A stretch of DNA of 64,000 bases. Origin: Leishmania infantum JPCM5. Taxonomy: Eukaryota; Euglenozoa; Kinetoplastea; Trypanosomatida; Trypanosomatidae. Every line of letters starts with the position of its first letter. Position 1 is the stretch's first letter. Of this stretch, positions 30,853-41,346 are shown piece after piece. The DNA lies in the NCBI RefSeq assembly GCF_000002875.2, contig NC_009387.2:248001-312000 (forward strand). The letters are read 5' to 3'. A program made the position numbers and the translations under genes. The notes beneath the pieces were generated by a model. That model was given only the letters and a program-made list of their open reading frames with translations. It was not told the DNA's origin and searched no databases.

Positions 30853-31627
30853 CGAGCAACCGCAGTCCTGTGAGAGTAGTCGAGTAAGGAATGCGGTGTC
30901 AGTGATGCGTGACACCACGGTCTCTCTTTCTTTCTGTGTGTGTGTGTATGATGTATGCTGGCTTCCTGTCTCGGGCTCCCCGCCCTCTTCTTGTCTCTTC
31001 CACGAAAATGGTGTTCGTGGGAGCAACACACGCCCGCACATCCTCGTCCGTCTGTCTGTGTCGCATGCATGCGCTAAACAGTGTCGTGGTGGTGACGGCG
31101 CTTGGCTTGTTGATCCGTTGATGTGATGCTGCTTGCTGCTTGCTGCGTGCTGTCCTGACCATCTGCCTCGGTGTCTCGACTTCCTTTTATTTCGTGGATG
31201 TCTCTCGTCGACAGTACTTTGAGCTTTCCGCCGCCACGGCAAACAGAAAATGCACCGACGCGCGTTTTGGGAGGGGAGGGGGAGGGGCCCGATCACAACC
31301 CTCCAGGCTGACTTGCCCATCCCACTCTGCAACATGTGCCGCTTGCGCAAGTGCAGGTCAGCAGCTCCCTCCCCACCCTGCCAGCCTTCTTGCCGCTGTG
31401 TACGTGTGCGTGTATGTGTAGTGCACGCGCTGCTTTTTCCACCTCCTCCCTCTCTGGCCATTCTTCTTTCGTGTGCTCAAACCACGTCCACATCACTGCC
31501 TCCCTGCTTTCGGCGTCAGAGCAGAGCCCGCCCCCCTCCCCCCCCCCACACACACCACACACACATACACACGCACCGCGCCTCCTGTGCTCATCACCCC
31601 ACCCTCCCTCCCTCTCTCTCACCTCAC
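30853..31627. other. Intergenic region, giant ASH gene to TPR gene
   Basis: No gene is supported. An open frame continues upstream from the TPR protein to 31250, but the added 126 residues are Pro/His/Cys/Arg-rich reads of pyrimidine and CA tracts, typical of leader sequence. Several pyrimidine tracts (31430-31510 and 31590-31620) could direct trans-splicing. Confidence 0.7.
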
Positions 31628-33202
31628 ATGTCCACTGCAGCGGACCGGCAGGCGTTTCTCCGCCTCATGGGGCTGACGGACGCCGACGTCAGCGACCCTG
31701 ATCACCAGCCCTGCGCCATCCTCCACTCGCAGACCTCCTCCAGCCACAACGCGACTGACAAGGTGCATCGTGGAGTCAAGTACAACTCGCCGACCGCGTC
31801 ATCTGTCGCCGGCCTTTCCCACTCTGCGTCTCTCGGTGGGGATGCGATTCAGTTCTCGCTCATGAACACCACGAACACCCTTCGCGACACCTCACCGATC
31901 GTCGCTAGCGGGCCGCCATCGTCGTCGCGGCCTCTCTTCTCTACACCACGCAGTGTGCATTGGGAAGAGGAGAGCATCACCACGACCTCACACTCATCGC
32001 AGCTGCCGCAGCGAGCAGCTGCATCAGGCTGCACCGCCGCTGCCATCAGTGAGGAGCTGAAGGACATTGGGAACCGCTCCTTCGAGGCCGGAGCGTTTCG
32101 CGAGGCTGTTCAACACTACACAGCCGCCATCGATGCCTTGGCTGCCAGCACCACACATAGCAGCGCGGAGGTGCTGCTACTCAGCGCGTTGCACAGCAAC
32201 CGCTCCGCCGCTTACTTGCAGGCAGCGCACCAGATGCCCAGCGTCGAGGATGCTTATGCGCGTGCGTTGTGTGATGCAGACCGAACTGTGTCGCTGCGCA
32301 CGTCGTGGTTCAAGGGGTATGCGAGGCAGGGCGATGCCTACTTCAAGCTGAAGCGCTACGGCGCCGCGGCGGAGGCGTACGAGATGGCGCTGCAACTCGA
32401 CCCGCGTAACAAAACCCTGATGAACGCACTCTCAGAATCGCGCCAGCGTGCAAGGCGCGCGGCTAGGGAAGAGCTGGAGCTGCGCCGCACAATACGCTCG
32501 ACCACAAGCACGACTTCATCGCTCGCGTCGACTATGACCGGTCAAGCCGGCAGCAGCACTTGGTCTGAGGGCGACCCCCGCGGCGGTGCGGCAGCGTCGC
32601 AGCAGGCGCAGACGCTAAGCGACGTGTACGATGGTGGTGGTCGTCACAGTGGTCAGGCGCAGCAGTTGTGGGCCGCGCTGAAACACGAGGTGGAATCGAC
32701 GGTGCACGAAGCCACCGGTGATGCCTATAGACTGCAGCAGCTCGAGCGGTTCCGGGCGCGGTGCAGCAAGGGAGCTACGCCAACAGCACAGCAAGCTGCA
32801 GAGAGGAAAACTTGTGTGAAAAATGCGACTGCCTTGGCTTCCGGAGCACCGGCCTCTGAGTCGATGCGGGAGGCGTCTGTTTCGGGGTCTCGGTTTAGCA
32901 CAGCAACAAGGCCGGATGTCGACATGGGCACCGCTGCTGCTGCCGCTGCGGCGGAGCGCCGCCATGCGCCGTCTGTTTCGCCGTTCGCCGCCACGGCTCT
33001 GTCATCTGAGCCTCATCTGCCGCCGCGTCGCCGCTCCTCTGCCTCTCCCGCGGCTGGCGGCCATGCGGCGGCCATGGCCACCTTCGACGAGCCTGTGAAG
33101 AACGCTCGCGACGTGCCGTACGAGTTTTCCAGCGCGGCCGCCTCCGCGTATCAGCAGCGGCTGCTCGAGGCGTTTCGCAAGCGCAAGGCGACGAAACAAT
33201 GA
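31628..33202 (+). CDS. TPR-repeat protein
   Basis: A 524-residue protein with a compact tetratricopeptide block at ~141-267. It begins with EELKDIGNRSFEAGAFREAV and ends with a DPRNKTL-type helix, giving three TPRs in the arrangement seen in STI1/SGT-type cochaperones that bind Hsp70/Hsp90 C-terminal peptides. The flanks are Ser/Ala-rich and probably disordered. The C-terminus is basic (FRKRKATKQ). The ATG at 31628 (MSTAADRQAF) was chosen because upstream codons read leader-like sequence. The first AG after the strongest pyrimidine tract (31590-31626) lies inside this reading frame at about 31640, so a Met at about 31668 (MGLTDADV) is an alternative start. No partner or pathway can be named. 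Confidence 0.85.
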   Translation: MSTAADRQAFLRLMGLTDADVSDPDHQPCAILHSQTSSSHNATDKVHRGVKYNSPTASSVAGLSHSASLGGDAIQFSLMNTTNTLRDTSPIVASGPPSSSRPLFSTPRSVHWEEESITTTSHSSQLPQRAAASGCTAAAISEELKDIGNRSFEAGAFREAVQHYTAAIDALAASTTHSSAEVLLLSALHSNRSAAYLQAAHQMPSVEDAYARALCDADRTVSLRTSWFKGYARQGDAYFKLKRYGAAAEAYEMALQLDPRNKTLMNALSESRQRARRAAREELELRRTIRSTTSTTSSLASTMTGQAGSSTWSEGDPRGGAAASQQAQTLSDVYDGGGRHSGQAQQLWAALKHEVESTVHEATGDAYRLQQLERFRARCSKGATPTAQQAAERKTCVKNATALASGAPASESMREASVSGSRFSTATRPDVDMGTAAAAAAAERRHAPSVSPFAATALSSEPHLPPRRRSSASPAAGGHAAAMATFDEPVKNARDVPYEFSSAAASAYQQRLLEAFRKRKATKQ

Positions 33203-34252
33203 GGCGGCTGCGGGGGGTGGTGGTGACGTGGCGAGGGGAGGGCAACTGCGGTTTCGGGCGTTGGCGGCGGCCACCAGCGCCGTAATCAGGCCGTATGTCG
33301 TTCGCCTTTCTTCCCCATCGCTCGCAGCGCATGCGTCCCTCCCCTTCCCCTCCTCCTCCCACGCCTTGTCTGTGTGCTTGACGCCAGCGGTATTCAGCGC
33401 CCCCTTCTCTTTCTCTTCCTCCTGCGCATGTTCGCTTGCGCGTGAGGGTGGGGAGGCGGAGGATTGGGGGGGGGGCGTGCCGATGTACAGCTCAAATGAA
33501 TGCCGCACGGAGGGGAGGGGGAGGGGAGCCCTCGCTGTGTGGGTATCGAAGACCTTTTCCTTTGTGTATGGATGGGGTGGGAGGCTGCGTCCACATGCAT
33601 GCGTGCGTGTTGGCGCCTGTCTTCCCACCCCTTTAATTATCATGGGGTTATGGACTCTCCATTCATCCATCCATCCGCATCAAGGCCTATGTATCTCAAC
33701 GTTTATCTCTATTTCTCTATACGTGTGTGTGTGCGTGTGTCTATGCCTGTCGGGGTCTCCGTGTGCGTCTATGTGCGTGCATCGAGCGCGACCCACTGCC
33801 CCCGCGCCCACCACCGGGTGTGCGCGTGTGGGTGCGTGTGCCGTTCCAGAGCAGCTCCGTGGCTGAGGGTGCCTCCGGCCTGGCCAACTGCGAAACGAAA
33901 CGCGGTGGCGGGCGTCGGTGCGGACGCCGGCGCGCCTATGCACTCGTCCTCGCGCCATCCATGCCAACCTTTCAGCTGCACAAGTGCGAAGGCGGGTGGC
34001 CCTGCCATGCGGACGTGCGTGGACGCGCTCTTGTCCCCGGCCATCGGCCTCGTGGGAAGGGAGGCGTGCATGCGCCGCAGATGCCTTGCCCTCGCCCATC
34101 TCGCGCATCACTTCCACGGATGGCGCCTCTCCCTTGCCTCTTTGAATCGACCCCCAAGCCTCGTTCTCCATGCGCTGCAGCCCCTCGCGCATCGCACCCG
34201 CATTCGCAGATAAGCCCTCCTCCCACACACGAACCGGCGGGGCGTGCGGCGG
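33203..34252. other. Intergenic region, TPR gene to ARPC4
   Basis: No gene is supported. The overlapping open frames here are Cys/His/Arg/Pro-rich and lack recognisable domains. A CAG at 34207-34209 after a C-rich stretch is a possible SL acceptor for ARPC4, which would give a 5' UTR of about 43 nt. Confidence 0.7.
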
Positions 34253-34885
34253 ATGGCCTTGGCCAAGCAGCCGTACTACGACTGCGTCGAGCGCACGCTG
34301 TTGGCTGCGCTGTGCTTGCAGTCTTTTGCCTCCGACGTGACGGAGGGGTGCGCCGTGCCAGAGGTGGAGCAGGTGCCGCTCGACGCGGGCACCGGTGCCC
34401 CGCCGTCTTCATTCCTTGTCCACCGTGCCACCGCCGACGCAGCGTTGCGGTGCCACGCACTGCGGCTGCAGTGGAGCAGCGGGGACGAATGCCTCATTGA
34501 GGGATCGTGTGACAGCACCCGCGTGTCTTTCTGGTTTGCAGCGGCACACCAGCCCGACGACGCCCTTTCGGCGCAGCTGCTTAGCGAATACATAGCGTTC
34601 TTCTGCTCTCACGGCGCCGCAACCGGTGCACTGCCGATCCTTCGCTGCATCCCGGTGAGAAGGACCTCTGCAGGGAAACCGGCAGCGGATAAGGCAGGCC
34701 AAACCACCTACGACGTATCGTTCTTAGTGCTGGCCGAGCACGTGTACAAGTACGGCCGGCAGCCCCTGGCGCGGTCGATACTGACGTTCGTCCAGGAGGT
34801 CGAGGCCGCCGTGGCGAACGTGAAGGTGTCGCTGAACGCCAGGCGGCGCGCAGCTGCTCAGGCGTTTTTCGCACTGCCTGAGTAG
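34253..34885 (+). CDS. ARPC4: Arp2/3 complex subunit 4 (ARPC4/p20)
   Basis: A 210-residue protein alignable along its whole length with ARPC4 (usually ~168 aa). The N-terminal helix YYDCVERTLLAALCLQSFAS matches the family's VRATLxAALCLENFxS. LIEGSCDSTRVSF matches VLIEGSxNSVRVS. The tail has TYDVSFL, HVYKYGR and the terminal VKVSLNARRRAAAQAF matching MKLSVNARARxVAEEF. Two insertions explain the extra length: one before the LIEG strand and a Gly/Lys/Ala-rich one before TYDVSFL. ARPC4 and ARPC2 form the core of the Arp2/3 complex, which nucleates branched actin filaments. The frame is open back to a GTG at 34244, but the first ATG is 34253. Confidence 0.93.
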   Translation: MALAKQPYYDCVERTLLAALCLQSFASDVTEGCAVPEVEQVPLDAGTGAPPSSFLVHRATADAALRCHALRLQWSSGDECLIEGSCDSTRVSFWFAAAHQPDDALSAQLLSEYIAFFCSHGAATGALPILRCIPVRRTSAGKPAADKAGQTTYDVSFLVLAEHVYKYGRQPLARSILTFVQEVEAAVANVKVSLNARRRAAAQAFFALPE

Positions 34886-36456
34886 GCGGACGGAGAGCAG
34901 GGGTGGGTGGGGGCAAGGGGACGGTGGGTTGATGTCCGTGTGTGTGTTGTGTTGTGTGTTGTGTGCTGTGTGTGTGTGTGTGCACACTCCCTGTTAACCG
35001 TGTGTCTCAGCCTCGCCCCCTTCTCCACGTGGAGCTCACGGCGGATGAAGAGCTCAAGCGCGCGCACGACGGCGGCGATAGGCACCTCAGCCCTAATGTG
35101 CTGGTGCGCACTCAATCCGTGCCCTCTCCAACACCTCGTTGTTTTCCTCTAGGGCCGATCTCTTCATGTTTCGTTGCTGTAGGTTCCCTTGAGCACGTGG
35201 TCTCCGGCTGCCGCCAGGCGGTGGATGCGCCACCACGACGTGTTGACTCTGTTGAATGGAACCGAAGCACCGGGCCGAAGCAGTGTGTTCGCACGTCGCT
35301 TCGCTCGGTGGATGTGCGTGTTTCTGGGGGGTGTATGCTCTCACTCACGCACACGTGCCGCCTGCGCCGAGGTGTCCTCGATCCGGGCAAAATTGTCTTT
35401 CAGAGCAGGCGGGTGGGCTCATGGCCCTTCGGTGGTGCGGTGATGCACGACACGCGCACCATGCACATTTCCGTTGCTCTTCTTTTTCCTCTACGCTCTG
35501 TGCCCCGGATGACGAGTGGGGGGGGCACACATCTCCGTGCGCGGCATCACGCGATCCAGCGGCCCTCCCTCTCTCCCTGCCAATGCCGAACCACCTCTGG
35601 CAGTGACAGGGTGAGGCGCCGACGACGTGGGGAGGTCCGAGCGACGTATCGCTACGGGTGTCGGCGGCCAGGCCCTGGATAGCATTGCGCCGAAGCCACC
35701 TGAGTCGGCGCACACGTTTGTGCCATCCACGCTGTAGGCAGGGCGGCGGCGTGGCTCGAGCGTATCCCACCCCCGCCCCTCGCAGTGCCCACTGGTGGTG
35801 CGGGGAGCCTGCGTGCTGCCGCGCGGGGGATGCACCAGGCGGCGACCTGCGGAGCGGGTGTGTGGGTAGAGCTTGAGGCAGGGGCCGTGCTCTCGGATAA
35901 ATGAGTGGGCTCATTGTGCTGTAGCGCGTGTGTCTAGGGCTGCTTCGCACCTCGCGATGGGTGCCCATGGCAGGGCTGGAGGCTCGAGAGTGGTGGCTCC
36001 CTCGTGCTGTATGGCAGAGACAGGGGCACACGCTGAGGAAAACAAAGAGTGAAGGATATGTAGACGGCTGCTGCCGGTGATGTTGGACAGACCTCTCCAT
36101 GACATCTAACTTCTGCATCGCAGCGCGGACAACGACCGTGCGCGCTGTGCTGGTCAGCACACACCGCTCATGCTACGCCGTCATCTCCCTCCCTCCCTCC
36201 TTTCCTCTCTCTGCCTGTGTTTTGATTCGATCTTCACGGCGTTGGCTCTCGTGCTTCACACGCCAGCGCTCTCTCTCTCTTACCCACACCCACACCGACA
36301 CCTCCTTTTCTTCTGCCTTGCATACGGCGCGCCGCACCGCTGCATCCCGCATCCCTGGACGCACACATTTTCAAAGAGACGCGTGAGCAACGCCCCACAC
36401 TCAGACCACTGCCGGTGCTTCTTGGCTTTCGTGCGCCCCTCTCCGCTCAGGCTTCC
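34886..36456. other. Intergenic region, ARPC4 to coiled-coil gene
   Basis: 1.6 kb with GT microsatellite-like sequence just after the ARPC4 stop (34930-34985) and no supported gene. The longest open frames on both strands (about 250-270 codons) overlap each other and lack domain-like hydrophobic patterning. The region ends in a pyrimidine-rich tract with CAG at 36448-36450. Confidence 0.65.
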
Positions 36457-37422
36457 ATGTCGGAGGAGCTTATCCTGCAGTGGGCGAAGCGCGTCTCGGA
36501 CGCTGAGGAGGAGCTTCATCGAATGGAAGAGGACATCAACGCCGTCAAGCAGAAGCGCAAGTTGCTCAAGACAGACATTCGCAAGTACGAAGACGTCGTG
36601 GCGAGCGAGAAGTGCGACCTTCTTACCTCGCTAGAGAGGGTGGAGGCGCAGGCGAAGGATTTGGGTGCGCAGTGCGAGGCGACGCTAACAGAGAAGGACC
36701 GTGTGGAGGCGGAGTACATGGCCACTCTGGACGCCTACGAGAACCTACACTTCCTTGTGCGCGAAATCAAGGATGCCGAGGAGCATCTGCAAAGCCGCGA
36801 CGACCTCGAGGCTTGTCTGCAGCGCGAGAGCGTCACGTGGGCGGAGGAAGAGCACGCACTGCGCCGTAAGCTTCACCAGCTTCAGCAGCAGCAAGCGCAG
36901 GCTCGCCGCGCGCAAGAAGCTGAGGTGCGCGAGCTAGAGGCCCAGCTTTCGAACGTCGAGCAACGCCAGCGCGACGAAAGGGCGGGGCGGTGCGTAGAGG
37001 TGGCTCAAGCGGCCCGCCGCGTGGTGCACAGCAGTCGTCAGCCGACGCCCGCGTCCCCCAAGCCCGTCACGTCAGCCGAGGAAGACGCCTTCGTGAGCGC
37101 CAACGCGGGCGGTGCCTTGCCCATCAGATCTGCGCCGCTCAAGTCGTGCTTGAAGACTCCCGTCAGCGGCAGCACAGGCAGCAACGCAGCAACTACGGCC
37201 CCCCGCCCCACCACCGCCGCCTCAGCGCCGGTAAGCCGCTGCGCCTCGCAGTCGTTAGTGTCCGACGCTGCCGCGAGCGGTGTACAGCGACAAGGAGTTG
37301 ATGGAGGTGATCAGCCGTCGCTGCGGTTGCTGCAGGAGATGCGTGCCTACTCGTACGGGGCACCATGCAAGGCCGGCGCTCGCAAGCGCGAGTTCCTGGG
37401 AGACGCCACCAACAACCAGTGA
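36457..37422 (+). CDS. Coiled-coil protein, function unknown
   Basis: A 321-residue protein. Residues ~1-190 are a nearly continuous coiled coil with heptad-like Leu spacing, rich in Glu, Gln, Lys and Arg. Residues ~190-321 are low-complexity Ser/Thr/Ala/Pro-rich and include a KSCLKTP segment. I do not recognise a family; a cytoskeletal or scaffold role is possible but unproven. The open frame reaches back to a GTG at 36415, but the first ATG is 36457 (MSEELILQWAK), only 6 bases after a good acceptor (CTCTCCGCTCAG, AG at 36449-36450). That implies an unusually short leader after SL addition, unless an upstream acceptor is used. Confidence 0.85.
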   Translation: MSEELILQWAKRVSDAEEELHRMEEDINAVKQKRKLLKTDIRKYEDVVASEKCDLLTSLERVEAQAKDLGAQCEATLTEKDRVEAEYMATLDAYENLHFLVREIKDAEEHLQSRDDLEACLQRESVTWAEEEHALRRKLHQLQQQQAQARRAQEAEVRELEAQLSNVEQRQRDERAGRCVEVAQAARRVVHSSRQPTPASPKPVTSAEEDAFVSANAGGALPIRSAPLKSCLKTPVSGSTGSNAATTAPRPTTAASAPVSRCASQSLVSDAAASGVQRQGVDGGDQPSLRLLQEMRAYSYGAPCKAGARKREFLGDATNNQ

Positions 37423-38613
37423 TGGACCCTCTTGTCGCGGGGTTACCCCTCTAACAGAGACCGCGGAGAGGAGGGGAGCGTGAGGGGGGTGGCGTGGCGC
37501 ATCGCCCGGGTGATGCGCACTCGCCGGAGCGCACGAGAGCGTAGGCGACACCTCGCTGCTGGAGCGCCACGTGCACAAGGCGCAATGCGCGGCCACCGTG
37601 ATCGCCCTCCTCCCAGCCCCTCCCAGCCCCTCCCAGCCCCTCCCAGCCCCTCCCAGCCCCTCCCCCTCCCCTCCCCCTCCCCTCCCAGCCCCGTGGAGGC
37701 CTCTCGCATGCCATTCCTTTTGGCCGCCTCGAGTGCGCCTGCGCGGAGGCCTTCCCCGCCACTATGCGGCCTACTTAGATTGATAGATAGACACTCGTTC
37801 TGCAGTGGCGTTGCCCTCGCGCACGACGGAGGCGTCATGCGTTCCTGCGAGTGTGCGCGCGTGCGTTGCCGCCGCCTTCCTTCATCTTCCCCCGGGCGCA
37901 CGTACGCATGACAGCGACGCCTGCTCGTCTGAGCGAGGTGTGCAACAGCGGAGGTTGTGCAAGGCAATACTTCAGCTCAGAGAAACGAAATTTAGGCAGC
38001 GTGGTGCCGGCACACGCAGACAGAGGGTGCACCGATGTGACCTCTGCATGCGAGCGCAGTGGCTCTGTCGGCTTTGCAGGACTCTTGCTGAACAAGAAGC
38101 CTGCCACTGTGCGTGCAAGCATGCGCATATGTGTATGTGACGGCGCCCCTGCCGACGTACTGGTTCTCCCCTGCTGCGCATCCGCCCTGACGGTTGTGGG
38201 CGATCTCTGCTTGCACTGCACGTGCACGCTTGCAGAACGGCGTCTTCATGCAATGCCGTTACTCATCACTGCTTCGGTGCGGCCTCGCCGTCCGCATTTC
38301 ATCGCGCGCCGTGCCTGCGTGAGCCGCTCAGCGCAGTCGTCGCACCTCCCCGCTACCATCGCCTCGCCTATGCCTCCCTCTACTCTCCTTTGCTGACTAC
38401 CTCGCTCTCTTCTGCGTCTACGCGCGGTGCGGCTCGTCGATTTCGCCGCTGCTGGACTGCCTTTCGCCTCCTCCCCGCTCCTCTCTTTTTCGGTGTGGTA
38501 GCATGGGCGGCTTGGCTTGAGGAGAGAGTGCGGAGCACAGAGGACGCCGTCGGGGCCGATACTCAGCGGTGAACTCCCTCGAGCGCGTCACGCGCCTCCC
38601 TTTCCTTTCTCAC
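37423..38613. other. Intergenic region, coiled-coil gene to DPH7
   Basis: No gene is supported. It contains a tandem pyrimidine decamer repeat (37611-37693). The open frames are short and compositionally biased. CT-rich sequence just before 38614 could serve as splice signal for DPH7. Confidence 0.65.
37611..37693. repeat. Tandem pyrimidine-rich decamer repeat
   Basis: Five perfect copies of TCCCAGCCCC (37611-37660) followed by degenerate TCCCC(T/C)CCC units to 37693. It is the clearest short tandem repeat outside the SL array. The opposite strand is G-rich with regularly spaced GGGG runs. Confidence 0.95.
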
Positions 38614-40317
38614 ATGGGGAGAGACCGCACGCACTGTGAGACGAGCTGCGTGTCGGAGAGCAGTTGCACAGTGGCGATGCCCGCACAAGTCCGCAGCTGT
38701 AGCGCTGTGGCGTTGGAGCTCAGGCGGGTCGCCTCCGTGGACACCCCCCGCACCTGCAACTGCTTGCTAGCCGCCCCCTGCTCGCCCCCGAGCGAGCCCG
38801 GCGGCTTGTCGGCTCAGTCCTCTGCTGCTCCAGACGGTGATAAAGTCCAGAGACCGGCGCTCCGCCTCCTCGCTGCCTCATACGAACTGAGGGTTGCCTC
38901 TTCGTCGGCTACTGCCCCCGCTTCGACAGAGGTGAGTGACGGGGACGAGGCCGCAGGCCCGAGGCACGTCGGCGAATGTGCGCTCTATGAATGCGTTGCC
39001 TCCGGGGATGGGGAGGGGGTGGATGAGGCTTCTCTCCATGTGCAGCGCCGCACGGCGGCGCTGCCCGGTGTCTTCGACGCTGTTTCGGTGCCCTCATCAT
39101 TCTTCAGCACTGCAACCCTGTTGTCTGCCGCCGACGCGCCTCCATGCATCGTGCTGGCGTGCACGGATGGCAGTGTGCGAGTCCTCGACCCCTTCACGCT
39201 CAGCCCCGTAGTGGACCCGCTGCGTGACCTTCACGCGGAGATGCTGACCAGCTGCACGGCGCTTCACTATCCCACTCCACACCTCTTGTGCTCAGCCCAT
39301 ACGGGGTCAGTTTATCTGTATTCGCTCGCAGAACGGTGCGTGACGCAGGAGCTGGAGGGGCACGAGTACGATGCGTGGTGCACGGCGATGCTGCCTACTG
39401 GCGGGTGGTGGCCCGCTGCCCCGGCTTCTCCTCCCAATGGAGGCTGCAGCGACCACGACAACATTGACGGTGAAGCAGAGGCTGGTGACATGCCCGCCAG
39501 GGCCAGCACAAGCGCGTTGCTCGCGTCTGGCGGCGACGATGGTTACTGCAAGCTGTATGATATGCGCACCAACCCCAGCCGCGCCGTTAGCCGCTCACGC
39601 TTCGGTGCCGGCGTGGTTTCCATTACACCTGTGCTGGACACTCTCGACGGCTTGTTGGCCGCCCACGCCACACCGTATCTACTGGTGGGCTCGTACGACG
39701 AGTCCATCTCGCTCGTCGACGTGCGCAGCATGCGGAGTCCTGTGGCGCAGCGCGGCGGGCTTGGCGGAGGCGTATGGCGCACGTCCCGCTGCCTCCTCCC
39801 GCTATGGGACTCCGGGGCTGCCGTGTCGGACGACGTCGGGGCCGTGGCGAGTGACGACGGCAACGTGAACCTGTCGCTGCTGCTGGCCAGCGCGAGGGCT
39901 GGCTGCCGCCGCAGTGAGGCGAAGCGGCCGTGCACGATGCAGTCTCTCGCCAGCGGGTGGGCAAACACCTCTAACATTCTTGTGCTGCCGCTGATGCAGC
40001 GCGGGGCTGCACTGCTGCCGTACGACGTGCGAGCCTCTGCGGAGGAGGTGTTCGGCAACGCAGACGTACCCCTCACTTACTTTTACGGTGAGGCTGTGGA
40101 GAGCGACTCAGAGGCGGCGCCTGGCGCCGCGCTCATTCCTACGTTGACAGACAACACCCTGGTGTATGATGCAGCGGTGCTGCGGCCGCTCGACCGGATC
40201 GACTCCCATGGTGCGGAGACGGCGGCGGACCTGTCCGCCGCCGTGGTGGCCACCGTCTCCTTCTACGAAAGGCGTATCGACGTGTGGACGGTGGCGGCGG
40301 GGCAGCCGCGGATGTGA
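38614..40317 (+). CDS. DPH7: Diphthine methylesterase DPH7 (WDR85-like WD40 protein)
   Basis: A 567-residue WD40 protein. Diagnostic blocks match DPH7: a GHE(Y/F)xAW segment (HEYDAWCTAM), SGGDDGYCKLYDMR (~res 304), GSYDESISLVDVRS (~359) with the following GGGVWR (~384), and a C-terminal VSFYERRIDVW corresponding to CSFYDxxLxLW. DPH7 hydrolyses the methyl ester of diphthine on elongation factor 2 so that DPH6 can complete diphthamide. Insertions between the blades are low complexity, which explains the length above the ~450 residues of other eukaryotes. The frame is open back to a GTG at 38569; the first ATG is 38614 (MGRDRTHCE), preceded by a CT-rich stretch. Confidence 0.85.
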   Translation: MGRDRTHCETSCVSESSCTVAMPAQVRSCSAVALELRRVASVDTPRTCNCLLAAPCSPPSEPGGLSAQSSAAPDGDKVQRPALRLLAASYELRVASSSATAPASTEVSDGDEAAGPRHVGECALYECVASGDGEGVDEASLHVQRRTAALPGVFDAVSVPSSFFSTATLLSAADAPPCIVLACTDGSVRVLDPFTLSPVVDPLRDLHAEMLTSCTALHYPTPHLLCSAHTGSVYLYSLAERCVTQELEGHEYDAWCTAMLPTGGWWPAAPASPPNGGCSDHDNIDGEAEAGDMPARASTSALLASGGDDGYCKLYDMRTNPSRAVSRSRFGAGVVSITPVLDTLDGLLAAHATPYLLVGSYDESISLVDVRSMRSPVAQRGGLGGGVWRTSRCLLPLWDSGAAVSDDVGAVASDDGNVNLSLLLASARAGCRRSEAKRPCTMQSLASGWANTSNILVLPLMQRGAALLPYDVRASAEEVFGNADVPLTYFYGEAVESDSEAAPGAALIPTLTDNTLVYDAAVLRPLDRIDSHGAETAADLSAAVVATVSFYERRIDVWTVAAGQPRM

Positions 40318-41346
40318 CGGCGGGCCGCCACGTCGCACATCGCACGAACCGCCCGAACTAACCAACAACGCGTGTCTTGAGCGTGCCACCTCCGCCGCCC
40401 GTTGGGCGGCGTGCGTGCGAGCTCACGTGTGTTGCGACTCGCTCATCAGCTGAACGTATGGGACTGTGGTGCGAACCCCAGAGTAGCAGGGACAAATACG
40501 GAGAGAGAAGCAGGCCGGATGAGCGGCGGCGTGCTGGCGCCGCACTCTTCACGTTGTGCGTGTGTTATCGCCGGCGCATTGACGTGGAGGGGCACGAGAG
40601 AGAGAGAGAGGGCGGGGGGGGCTCGGTGCCCCTCGCCGAGCCCTCCCTTCACGTGCTATTCATCCCTCCCTCCGCCTCTTTTTCTCTGTGCGACACTTCA
40701 CCACTCACGCAGGGGTCACATGTTGCCTGAGAAGCCATGAACATGTGTCGCCTTGGCACTTCCTGCAGCCACGGGCAACACCCGGCTAAAACGGCCGCGG
40801 GCACACCAATGCGCGTGCCGCCCGCGCCTCGTCACCTCTGTGCAATGAAGGCGTGATGCGATGAAGGGACGCTGACGCGCTCGGTACCACGTTGGCCATT
40901 TTCTTCTTGTTCTTGCTCTGCGTAACGCTGTGGATGTGCTGTTTGCGTAACGTTCGTGCCGCCGCTGCCGCAGCACCGCGCACCGACCACTTCGTGCAGG
41001 GCAGCACCGCGCTGCTACGGTACCGGCATCATCTTGCATGCGTCCCTTCATCCGCGTCGGTCATCTCCCTTCCTCCTGACTGTTCTCCTTCTGCAGCCGC
41101 CACCGAATCCCGCGGTCTCTCAGCTGAGGCCCCCCCCCCTCCCCAACGCAGCGGGGTGCCCTTAGCTTCCATACACGACCCCCCCCCCCATACACGCCTG
41201 CGCTTTATCTGTTTTGCTTCCCGCCTACCGTCACCTCGTTTCTGGCCCTCGTCGGCTCCCACCTTCGTCGTTGGCTGCTGACCTCTCCGCGTCTGCGGTC
41301 CATCTCCTCCCTCCCCTAGCGCGCGCGTCTGCGTTGAGCCTGTGCG
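40318..41346. other. Intergenic region, DPH7 to ProA-like gene
   Basis: No gene is supported. GA-repeat (40600-40615), poly-C runs (41131-41140 and 41180-41189) and a long CT-rich segment leading to 41346 are consistent with a 3' UTR and splice-acceptor region. Confidence 0.65.

Noticed and set aside
31250..31627. N-terminal extension of the TPR protein
   Set aside because: The 126 residues are Pro/His/Cys-rich and read CA and CT tracts typical of leader sequence; the ATG at 31628 follows the pyrimidine tract.
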